Source of the DNA: Polymyxa betae
Lineage: Eukaryota > Endomyxa > Phytomyxea > Plasmodiophorida > Plasmodiophoridae
Assembly: GCA_003693705.1 (NCBI GenBank)
Contig: RBZT01000127.1
Location: 29,103 to 93,102, forward strand
DNA length: 64,000 bases
Reading direction: 5' to 3'
Made by a program: the position numbers and the translations under genes. A model generated the notes under the pieces. That model made no database searches and was not told where the DNA came from. It was given only the letters and a program-made list of their open reading frames with translations. Positions within the stretch are counted from its first letter, which is position 1. The number at the start of each line of letters is the position of its first letter. Positions 45,186 through 55,102 of the stretch are shown one piece after another.

Positions 45186-45801
45186 ATGGTTGTTAATTCA
45201 ACCTCGAAGAAGATTCTTTTGGCGTTCAATAGCATCACTTTAGTCTTGGTTTGATACCGGCAGAGTAAACAACATACACATGATGATGGTCTCTTAGGGA
45301 GGTGTACTCTTGGGTTTATCAGCAAGAGCTGTGCAAACTTCGACTTTCGATCCTGCAGCAGTTTATGGACTTCTGATCTTCTCAACGTTCGTGTTCTGCA
45401 CAGGGTTCTTAGGATATTTTGGTGCTCGAAACGAATCTCGTTTTCTGCTTTATCTCTACATTATCATAGTCAGCTTTGTAGCTGTGCTAATGCTGATTTT
45501 CTGCGGATTAGCTTTTAAAGCAGCAACTGATAAAGAGGCGCTTGATTCAACTTGGAACAGAATGCCGTATCAACAGAAGCGCGATCTAGCCAGAAAGGTT
45601 GGCATAGATTTGCCCGAATCTGAAGTTGAGGGAAAGCAAATGGTTGACCAAGCTCGTAATCAAGTTGTACAGATAGCACGAACACATCTATATTGGATTG
45701 GAGGAGTGGCCGTTGCAACAGCAACTACACTGTTGTTATCAATTACTTCGGCATGGCATCTCAGGAAAAAGATAGCTGAAAGATCGGCAATTCCAGTTTG
45801 A
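45186..45801 (+). CDS. Tetraspanin-like four-helix membrane protein
   Basis: Exons 45186-45248 and 45298-45801 join in phase into 188 residues with four hydrophobic helices: ILLAFNSITLVL across the intron, VYGLLIFSTFVFC, FLLYLYIIIVSFVAVLML and IGGVAVATATTLLLSI. The GYFGARNESRFLLYLY turn between helices 2 and 3 is characteristic of tetraspanins. The large loop before helix 4 (about 65 residues) lacks the usual Cys-Cys-Gly motif, so it is a divergent member or a look-alike. Tetraspanins organise membrane microdomains. The single intron has a GTTTGA donor. Confidence 0.7.
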
Positions 45802-45888
45802 TAAAGAAATCTGCCCGGTTTACATTGCTGAGCACAGTAATTTCTTGCTAGCATTGTTCTGTTATCGGCAATGAAAATCAGGATTGGT

Positions 45889-46602
45889 TTAGATAGTCAC
45901 CTTGAGTGGAATGCTGTATTCCTTATCGCCAATCTTGGCATATATCTCTTGGACTTGGACAGATACGATTGGACCATCAGTAAGACTATCAATGAGTTGC
46001 GCGATCGCTCGGTAATGGTCACCAGCGATCCATGCAAATGTTGAATGAGCAATAGCTGGATTGTAATACACTGGTAATCCAAAGCGCTCCATGCAATGGT
46101 CGATTTTCGCAATGATAGATTCAACTTGCTCTGGATTTGATACAAGTAAAGAAAGAAATGTTCGTGTTCGCTCCTCATTGATAAAAACAGCAAACTTTTG
46201 AAGACTAACTTGAAATTGAACCATATCTCCAACAACAGATGCAACAGCAGACAGAAGAGGCTGAATCTCATGCTTTCGCAATGTGAAAGTTTTGGTAAGC
46301 GAAATATGCCTATCTTCTTCTGGCACTAAGTTGAGGTCTTGGTATTGAGCATCATGCTTAAAGACGGAACGAATATAAAGAGACGAAGGGTAATTTCCTT
46401 GAAAATGAGGAAATGATCTGACACGGGCACAATGCTTTTCCGGTCTGTCTATCCAAGGGTCTGAACCTCCATATTTGACGTGAAGTGGAATCGGCAATGT
46501 TTGTATTTTCACAGACCGATCGTCGACTTCGCCATCGGATGCATACAGGTGTTGAAACTGTTCCATTGACCTTTGTCTGCGAGCAGAACAATGCATGCGC
46601 AA
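45889..46602 (-). CDS. USB1: U6 snRNA phosphodiesterase USB1 (2H family)
   Basis: The 237-residue intronless product carries the two HxS/T motifs of the 2H phosphodiesterases, HIS at residues 99-101 in DRHISLTKTF and HST at 186-188 in IAHSTFAWIAG. The second is HxT rather than the usual HxS. FPHFQGNYPSSLYI near the N terminus also fits USB1. The enzyme trims the 3' oligo(U) tail of U6 snRNA and leaves a cyclic or 3' phosphate, protecting it from decay. Met at residue 13 is an alternative start. The upstream region is the long inverted-repeat element. Confidence 0.88.
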   Translation of the reverse strand: MRMHCSARRQRSMEQFQHLYASDGEVDDRSVKIQTLPIPLHVKYGGSDPWIDRPEKHCARVRSFPHFQGNYPSSLYIRSVFKHDAQYQDLNLVPEEDRHISLTKTFTLRKHEIQPLLSAVASVVGDMVQFQVSLQKFAVFINEERTRTFLSLLVSNPEQVESIIAKIDHCMERFGLPVYYNPAIAHSTFAWIAGDHYRAIAQLIDSLTDGPIVSVQVQEIYAKIGDKEYSIPLKVTI

Positions 46603-46682
46603 AAATTCCGGCTCCGAGAATCGAAAAAGTTACCAATATTTACATACGCATCGCATTAGAAAGGCATCCCCCAGAGTCATCT

Positions 46683-47208
46683 GATTTTCTCTCAAATTTT
46701 AAGCATTTTCACTCACATGTTAGACTGGTTTATCACGTCTCTTTTGAGTGAACTGTGCAGCAACTGTAACGTTAATGACGCTTCTCCCGCCAACGATATA
46801 TCGCTCCATCAGCAATCTTCACAAGAACAGTAAGACGCCCCGCCGCGACTCACATCCTAACGTACTAAGATGAAAAGATGGATGGATGAAGTCGGATGCC
46901 GAGCCCATTTGTGTCCGCGATGAGGAGAAAAAATCGCGGAATCCTGTGTCTTTTTTGTTTCTGCGCTGGGAGCCTTGGATGGTCTGCGAATGTGGATTCG
47001 TCAGGTTGTAGCATAGAGATATTCCGATGTCATTGGCGGCCGGGCGGCGTACTGTTCTTGTGCAGATTGCTGCGGAAGCGATATATCGCTGGCGGGAAAA
47101 GCGCTATTAACGTTACAGCGGCTGCATTGTTCGCTCAAAAAAGATGTGATAACTCAGCCTCAACATGTGAGTAAGAATGCTTAAACCTGTAATGAGAGAA
47201 AATTATTG
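46683..47208. mobile_element. MITE-like element with about 165-base inverted arms
   Basis: The segment 46683-46848 matches the reverse complement of about 47042-47208 along its whole length at roughly 80 percent identity by eye. Shared blocks include attttctctc at the outer ends, actcacatgtt, gcagc, ctgtaacgttaat, cgatatatcgct and acaagaacagta. The unmatched centre is about 190 bases with no ORF of note. Similarity stops abruptly at both outer ends. A non-autonomous DNA transposon is the simplest reading; a local inverted duplication is the alternative. No clear target-site duplication was seen. It lies directly upstream of USB1. Confidence 0.7.
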
Positions 47209-47785
47209 AATAGTGAATGGTCATAAATGTGACAATGGGTTAAGCGATGAGCCATTCAATGTCGTGGGGCACAACATTGGATTATGACACAGTACTGGGT
47301 TTAAAGGGTCTTTGAGAATTCGATGACGGCGTGCGTACGGCGATAACTGCGGCTTCGTGAAACTCCTCTCTCTTTCCGAAAACGTCTGTTTCGCCCTGAA
47401 TCCGCCGTTTCGCCAAATCTGCCGTGTTTGGTAACCATGCCACAGTTCCGTTTCGTTCGACAAACCGGGGTTTTAAAGGATGTCAGACTCCCGTTTCGCT
47501 TGCGTTCTCGTCACGATTCACACTTTGTACTTCGATTTTTGCAGAATAAACCGCCGTTTGGTGGCAGTGTTTGTCAACGAATCCGTTGAGAAAACCGCAG
47601 TTTTTTTTAAAATGCTGTGGATAAAGCGGAAGGTAGGAAAACAGCTGGTTTTGGAAGCGTGGTTACCAAACGCAATCTTTATGCTTTGTCACTTTTGTGT
47701 GTGAAATTGCGCGCCACGCCTACCTCATGATAAATTTTCTCATACGTATTTATGTTGTGGACGTGGTTGAAATTTACCTCATCGT
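47209..47785. other. Intergenic region with a short spaced inverted repeat
   Basis: No gene is supported; short frames on both strands look random. An 11-base perfect inverted pair, tttggtaacca at 47427-47437 and its complement at 47660-47670, is spaced by about 220 bases, and the interval has several cgtttcg strings. This could be the edge sequence of another small element or chance. Confidence 0.4.
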
Positions 47786-48920
47786 ATGCCACCGCATCGT
47801 CCAGCACCTGCACAGACTGCTGGATCTCCATGTCTGACACCGAATCAAGCAAATTTAAGGGTGCTGCTAGACGATGTGGGCAGAGGAATCCGGGAGCGGC
47901 TTAGCTCCGAGTTATGCAATAGTGTTGATTGGGATCCTGATTCCTCCAATGGCTCTCGTTTGAAGAAGACAATCCTCGATGCCATGTACACCTTCTACTC
48001 AAAACGAACCCGGCGGCTTAGCAACGAGCTTCCTTTTTCTGAAAAGTTAGACAACGGATTCTCTGCGAACGGCGATCATGCAGACGATGACGAAGCGCTG
48101 CCCATTGAGCTACTAAGCCCCAGGCCTCTATCCCCATGCAACGTTCTGGAGGAGAAAATCTCGAGTGATAATGCCCATGACACGGCAGTGAGTAAGGGGC
48201 TCCCGGATCCAGTGCTTCGTGATGTCTCTGTTGGTTCTCCTCGATCCATTGACAGCAGTCATTCTGCATTCAATGTTGCATGCGATGAACGACAGTCTGA
48301 AATATCAGAGGAAGTGAGCGTGCAAATTGCACTAACAAGCGATGGTTAAAGCTTCAATGTCGTTATATCAATTCCCTTATCTTTATCATAGGTTTCCGTG
48401 GTCAAGGTATCAGGCCATTTCCAGCACCGTTGGACGGTACATGTATGTAAATCTGCTGATTCTGTTTGCATTCTCATAAACTGACTTTCGGCAGTAAACG
48501 CCGAGGAAATAGCCTCCTATATTCGTCGTCATTGGAAGCATCAAGCATCATGCCAATTACGTGCGTCCCATTTAAATTTATTTGACAATTTGTTAGGGAT
48601 GTATAACCAATGGTAAACGCTTTCGCCCTTTGAACTTTGCCAAGAACTAACTAGTTCAGGACAACCCCAATTCGTGTAAAGACGCTTAATATTCTGCCAG
48701 ATGGACGTCGGTTGCTGCAGATTGAGATTATAGGTCTTGACCTGAATGTATCCAATTCTCCATTAAGCGGTACGACAATACTCTACTTGTGAACAGACAT
48801 CAACCCTGACAATGTCTAGGACCTGGCCCCTTTTCGAACCCCAGGCGCAAATCCAGGCAGTCGCTATCTTCTTTTGAGTCCAGAAGAGAATACGAGAATT
48901 TTGATGATATATTAATTTAA
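47786..48920 (+). CDS. Orphan five-exon protein
   Basis: Exons 47786-48344, 48392-48442, 48495-48612, 48660-48769 and 48820-48920 join in phase into 312 residues. The N-terminal half is disordered (Ser, Asp, Pro). The compact C-terminal part looks folded and conserved in style: IRPFPAPLDG, then AEEIASYIRRHWK, LRASHLNLFDNLLGMYNQW and LNILPDGRRLLQIEI, ending in a Ser/Arg-rich tail. The short second exon and consistent phases support a real gene. I do not recognise the family; a cytoskeletal or centrosomal role is only suggested by its flagellar neighbour. Confidence 0.7.
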
Positions 48921-48971
48921 GTAATAGTTTAAATAGAATTAGTTAAGAACGAAAGCCAACTCAAATTTTCA

Positions 48972-50467
48972 TCAAACCACATCAGTTCCGTCGAGCGAGA
49001 TGTCCGGTTTATCACCAACATCGTTATTTTTCTGTGACGAATTCTGTGCAGTCATGTCATCTTCAAACACCAAATATATCTGTTTGGCGAACGAATTTCT
49101 AAGGGCCTGGAGCCGGCAATGCACCTTTGAGAGGAACTGCTCTCGTTCATGGTCTTTGAGATCCTGCAGGGTGCGGCTCTCTAAATGATTGAAGTCAGAG
49201 TGCTGCCTCATCGTATCGTTAACGCAGCCTACCCTTCTTGGCTTCATTACGAGCATGTTCAATTTCACTCCAGATAAAGGTGATCGACTCGTCCTGTAGG
49301 TTCAGAAACTGGTCCAGCGTCTGACGCGCCTGTTGGCATTGCGATCGGACCAGCTCGCAATCGGCTTCCACTGCTCGCCTCGCCAGCTCAGCGTTATCGA
49401 GCTGCGCCTCGAGTTGACGAATGACCTGATTCTCAACGAACATGTTCTTGGCGCTGGCTCGAGCACTGGCTCGTTGACCGACTTCCAACTCACTGATTCG
49501 TTGGTCGTTGGCTTTAGACTTAGCATGTAATTTTTTGATTAATTTTTGGAAGAAGCTGGTTCGTTTTGCGAGCATGGCCTCGGTTTCTTTATGCAGTTCA
49601 AGCTCACGCTTCAATGCTAGTTTCTCTTTTTGGAGTTTCGCATTTTTCACAAGCAATCTTTCTGTTTCTTTGCTCTGATACTGTAACTCGATGGTCATCT
49701 GTTCATTCTCCATAATTGCTCGTTTCGTGGTGGTATGAAGTTGATCTATGCTACGATTATGGCTTCACCGATAATACTGTGGAAATACATTACCCTCGGT
49801 CATGGCTAGGAGACTCAATTTCGTTTCCTTAATTTTTTTGAGCATTTCTCTCTTTAAGCGTTCTTTTTCGGCAACGTTCAGCCGTTCCAGGTCGTTGACT
49901 TTTCTGACCATCTCTTTACTTTCGCTTTCGATGGTTGCCTTCAGCTGTTCCAACTCCATTTCAAGTTCTTTTTTCTGATCACTATTGCCTGCCTCAATGC
50001 AAACGCATCCAAAAATCTCCCAATGATACCTGAATTCTTTTAAGCTTTTACTTTCGCGAGTGAGCTTTTCTAAATGCTCTTGGAGTTCCTTCTTTACTGC
50101 TGCGTTCTGAGATTCCATCCGTTTCAGCTCGTCCTCCTTTTTCTCTTTCAGCTCCCGAATTTGCGCGTCCAATTTTTGATTAGTTTGCATCAAATTTACG
50201 ATCACTTTGTCTTTCTGCTCATTTTCTTTTCTGTAGAACCATATTAAATCTCCCTACGACAAGCTGAGTTTCTTGTTTTTCTGAGTGCGCCTTACTTACT
50301 TGTTTCGACTGAGATTGTTCAACCTCACTGCTAATTTCGTCAATCCTCGTTTTTAAGACTGTGTTCTCAGCATTAGCAGCGGCTATTTTATCTGTTAGTA
50401 ATTTTTCTTTGAAAACTGAGTCCATCAACTGGGCCTCCACAGATCTTCCAGTTCCTGGCTCCGACAT
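48972..50467 (-). CDS. CFAP157-like coiled-coil flagellar/basal-body protein
   Basis: Exons from 50467 to 48972 read MSEPGTGRSVEAQLMD, a long coiled coil, KERLKREMLKKIKETKLSLL, then across an intron TTTKRAIMENEQMTIEL and ETERLLVKNAKLQ, and a final exon with LQDLKDHEREQFLSK. The RLKREMLKKI ... TTKRAIMEN ... LL.KN.KL order agrees with CFAP157 proteins as I know them, which act in sperm or cilia and bind microtubules or basal-body partners. An intron near 50220-50262 can be placed in more than one way. The product is nearly all coiled coil, so homology by composition is a risk. Confidence 0.7.
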
Positions 50468-50905
50468 GACTACAAATGCAGTGTTAATGTTGCAAGAGAT
50501 AAGCAATTCGATCTATAGGTACATTGGGTCACCACGACCTTTAATACCCATATTCACGGTTTCGCGTTGTTTGTTGTAAACCTTATGAATTGAATTAAAA
50601 TAAGCAGCTACTATGCTCGCATAATACAGAACGGTGATGGCCAATGGAAAGACTACTGTTATCAGATAATCTTCAGAAACAAATGTTGGTCTGAATTTGC
50701 AAATGCATTTCCGTTAGCTCCTGACCCTGGTGATCTGCTAACGTAGTTTTCTGTGATTGTTCGAGTTTGTGGTAAAAAGCCATCTCAGAAAAATTTTGAA
50801 AGTGTTTTCTCGCAATTTTTCAAGCATTTCTTGACCAGGAAAGATAAACAGCAGACACGATCGCATCTTCTTTATATCGGCAAAGCCAGCTGTTTCAACA
50901 ATTTT
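50468..50905. other. Divergent promoter region of CFAP157-like and HEL2 genes
   Basis: About 440 bases between two outward-reading starts. No gene, repeat or RNA is recognised. Open frames on both strands that run through it are extensions of the flanking genes. Confidence 0.5.
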
Positions 50906-53900
50906 ATGCCGCCGCGTCATCGACACATTCCTAAAAGAAACCAGCCTGCATCCGAGCGGCCCCAGGGTGTCGCTGGCTGTGATTCCAGCGTGGTGCAGCA
51001 AGCGCATCCGACCTCATCGGTTCATTGCCTACTCTGTGTCTTCCCACTAGAGGATATCACATCGGTGCCTTGTGCTCATGATGGGCTAATATGTGCTACT
51101 TGCACTGTGAAAATAACTCGTCATCTTGCAGCGCCTCGTTGCTGTCCTTTCTGTACGGTTTTGCAAAGTTCATGCAATAATTGTTGATTTCGATGCAGGT
51201 AAAACTGAATGGCCTGACGTCATATTTGACTCCGCTAACTCGATCAAACCCTATGTCGAGTACCGGAATATGAATGGTTTGTCTTGTATCGAAAGCCTAG
51301 CTGCTCGGTCGCCTGCAAAGGAGCTGGTACAACAACAATTTTCCTGTGATGGTATTTGAATGGCAATATGGTTTCAGGCTGATAAATATAACAAGCTAAT
51401 GACATGCCATTGTGTGAAATGTGATGAGATCGGTGTCAGCATCGATTTCTTGACGCTGGAAAAGCTGCAAGCCCATCTGAGGCGGAAACATCAGCTGCAA
51501 TTCTGCATGGTCATTTGTCTTTATCGACGTAATTAGTTCGATCTTAGTTTCTCCTAGCCGTGCGCCCAACATAGGAAGGCCTTCGTTGGTGACCTCCAAC
51601 TGTTCACTGAAGCGGGTATCCAAATGTTTTTACTGAATCTTATGTTTATTGAATTCCTTAGAGCTACAGAAACACATGAAAGAAGGTGTTCCGAAAAGCG
51701 AATCGCAGCCGGGGCTGGTCGGTCCCAGATTGATTCGAAATACAACATTGACGCTGTTTCAGGAGCCGCATCCCACATGTCAGTTCTGTCGGGTCGCTTA
51801 TTTCGGCAAAGACGAGCTGTATACTCATATGGAACGGGAACATTACCATTGCCACATCTGCTTTAGGCAGCTGAACGAGAATAAGCGTTACGAAAGAAGC
51901 TATAAAGAGTTGAATTGTTGCTTTTCGATGGTGCTTTTTTTGATAATATTTGTACAGTTTGGAGATCCATTTTCGTAAGCATCACTATCTGTGTGATGAT
52001 CCGACCTGTTTGACTGCTCGATTCGTCGTGTTCGAGAATGAAATCGGATTGCGAGGCCATCGTCTCCAAGTTCATGGCGGTAATCTGACACAAAAGGAAC
52101 GAAGGGCTATGGGAAGCGTTCAAGGTATCGCTGGTTGAATCCATTCGAGAAACTTTCATTCTTTGAGATTTTGCTTTAAAGTCAATCCGATCATGTGTTC
52201 TTATATTCATGGTGTTTCTTCAAGACATATTTTGAATTGTCGTCTTTATTATTTGTCGTAGTCGAACTGATGTATCGAACACCTGGATTGCCTCCGTCTG
52301 ATTCACATATTGCTCGGCCCCTTCCCGCTAATTTACCTTTGAACGATCCTGAAGAATTTCCTTCCGCATCAACCTCTTCATCGGCCATGACTGGAATGGG
52401 ATGGGTTGGGCCTCGCTCTTCATCTCACGTGCCATTATCCAGCGATAATTTCCCATCTTTGCAACACTCAGTGTCTAATGGCCTTCAGAATAACCGACTT
52501 CCTCTTCACCCTGCAAAGCCCGTTATAGAACGCTGCACCGACTCGAACCTCATGCAAGAGCGTAATTCATTACTCGTAGCTAGCATGAAATCACTGGCTG
52601 TGGAACCCGGCGCCTATAAACGTTTCAAAATCGTCTCTCAAGAGTATTTGAATGGGCAAGGGACTAAGGCCAGCGATTTTCTCGCCTGTTTTGTACAAGT
52701 GTTTGGTGGTCTGGATGGTACCACACAGGACATTATCGAAAGCCTCATTTCGCTCTTGCCCGACGAACAGAAACGTCAAGCTCTCCATCTGGTCTACAGG
52801 CACGAGGTCGATCGGCTAAGAGTTAACCCAGCAAGGTCTTTTCATTTTTCTCTTCGTAGTTGACGTTTATGGCAAGGGTTCATTGTTGATGTCTTAGCGG
52901 CATGCAATCGAAAGATTCTTTTACTGATGTTCTGATAGTTCAGTCCCTCAACCGCCGGTAAGGGCGTCGCAGCCGTCTCGAGCCCCGTCTCCGCCGCAAT
53001 GGGTTCGCAGTGGATCACGGCCGAGCCCGGCTCGCTCGATTCAACCTCATGTCGTGATCGCCTCAGCCAATCGTCCTGTGCCGTCTTCAAATTCGAATCC
53101 ACCGCGACCTGCATCGGCAACAGCTATTCGGCCACAGCAATCGTATTCGCGACCTGCATCGGCAGCTGCTATTCGGCCACAGCAAGCGAATTCGGTTCCA
53201 CCTCAATCGGTGTCGCTGTCGGCGCCTGTTTATCCGACCAATCCGATTGTATTCGGCTCTCGTCCGCCGCCCGTCTCGAGCGAAGAGCTGTTCCCGTCAT
53301 TGGATTCGCTGGCGTCTGCTTTTCCGGCGACTCCTATATCCTCAGATTTTTGCTGGAAATCGCTCGATGACGCCATCACGCCGATGGATCCCAGAGAGAT
53401 ACAGCTGCCTGTGATTGTATCCCGCCGCCTCGATTTATGTCTAGCTTTCGGCAGACACTGCTTATCAATCTTAAAGAGAAAGTATGTTTGCAAATTTCTC
53501 GGAGAGCCTCATTTACTAACATGCTGTTGGCTTGATTCAGGTTTGAATATGAGCAAGGTATTCCGGTTTCTTCGCAGTCGATAAGAAGAGTACAGAATCA
53601 GGCTAGACGGGTCACAATTTCTGATCTGGACGTTGGGTTTCCTTTGAACAACCTTGGCGTTCACGTCGGCAGCGCTACTCGTCTACAGACCTTGTTTCGG
53701 AATGTTCCTGATTTAGATTATTCTTCGATTCAGGATCGGGTCGATAGTATTTTGAATGAGATGGCGCCGAACGATCAGTTTGTTCTCGTTGAATATGTTA
53801 TATCGCTCTACAAAAGTGTCCAATCTCAGCGACCAATATCCCAACCGAAGCCAGAGCTGCAAAGGCAAGAGCAGGATGCTTGTAGTAATGGTAATGTGTC

Positions 53901-53952
53901 AAAAAGAAATCGTCAAAGATCGAAGAAACGTACGCTAATTCAGTTTGGATAA
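50906..53952 (+). CDS. HEL2: HEL2/ZNF598 E3 ubiquitin ligase of ribosome quality control
   Basis: The multi-exon gene begins MPPRHRHIPKRNQP. A RING finger at residues 41-83 (CLLC, CAH, C63, C66, CCPFC) is followed after introns by zinc fingers: LQAHLRRKHQLQFC, HPTCQFCRVAYFGKDELY with YHCHICF, and LEIHFRKHHYLCDDPTC with RFVVFENEIGLRGH. This order is diagnostic for HEL2/ZNF598, which ubiquitinates 40S proteins on collided ribosomes and triggers rescue. The C-terminal half (about 52260-53950) is Pro/Ser-rich with duplicated AIRPQQ repeats near 53120-53190 and ends TLIQFG. Not all introns in this half were fixed. Confidence 0.9.
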
Positions 53953-54234
53953 ATGCAATGTTTAATTTTCATCTCATTGGATTTGGAGTCATAGCTCCGT
54001 CTTGAACCTTCGTCTCAATCCTATAACTTAGATTGACATCGATATATCCTTTGTTCGCCATTCCGGGCCCGCGCTTATCAGGTCGAAATGTTCTAGCAGA
54101 TACGAGAGGTTCGTCTCGGGAAATAACGTTTGAAGTATACTTCCGATTTGTGAAAGCGAGCGGTTTGGGGAACAGCGTTGGGGATCAGCAATCGTAGTTG
54201 TAGCCGCTAACGTATCTGACCACGAGAAATTTAA

Positions 54235-54727
54235 GTGGCAATAAATCTGGACAATGTTGATCCGCGTTTAGGCTTCGTTGTTTGTATATGTGATTACAGG
54301 ATTATCCATCGGCCCAGCCGTTCTGCTGCTTCCTTAAAAACGTTACGTTTCATCTATCACCGCTATACAAAAACTGAAGTCGACGAAAACAGCGAAAACA
54401 TGTTCTATTCAGTTTTCAAGAACAGTTGCTGTGTGGCGATTCCTTGTTCTCAAAAATCCCCGATCTCAGCTGCTGTGACCTGTTTGGATTCCATTCCGGA
54501 ACAGCTGTATGTTGCAAATAACATTCCTTTATTGCCGCCAGTAATCATTCCGATGCTCTGTAGTACCGGAATAATTCGAGTCCGCCTTCGCCTTTCAAAA
54601 CGCCCAGGCTGCTGCGTTCCCTGATGCTTACGACCTTGCTGTGTTTGCCTCTTATACTGCCATCGTCTCTAAACTTGGTTTTATGCTAACTACACACTCG
54701 CACCATTTCGCAAGGAAGATTCACTAA
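54235..54727 (+). CDS. Fragment of an unrecognised spliced gene
   Basis: Two frames join in phase, 54235-54540 and 54608-54727, through a GTAATC..CCAG intron. They contain FIYHRYTKTEVDEN and then FPDAYDLAVFASYTAIVS, ending HFARKIH. Further open segments upstream (about 54100-54195) may be earlier exons. The product is about 142 residues as modelled. No family is recognised. The gap to SMC4 (about 375 bases) shows nothing else. Confidence 0.4.
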
Positions 54728-55102
54728 GATGCTTTCATTTTTCTGTTGTCGTGATTGGCAATAGGGGAATCTCACCTATGGCGAGCTTTTTTCTTCTCCT
54801 TTAATCACACAATATTATCTTGTGAATATACTTAAGCAAATCTAGCAAAGCTAGTTGAGATGTGGAAGTTGACGTCAGAAAATCTACATGACCCGATATC
54901 ATTATTCGTCTGATAAAGCTACTCATAGATTGTCTGCTTTACAGATCAACCTTTCGAGCAACTTTGTAGGATGCATTACCTTTAACAACCGCCAATCTAC
55001 CTAATCTGTAATGTTACAGTACAATCGGCGCAACCTGCAAGGTATATTCAGGGTTCCGTGGTTACTCACTGCCTTGGCGCCCATTTTCATCATTTTGACA
55101 TA

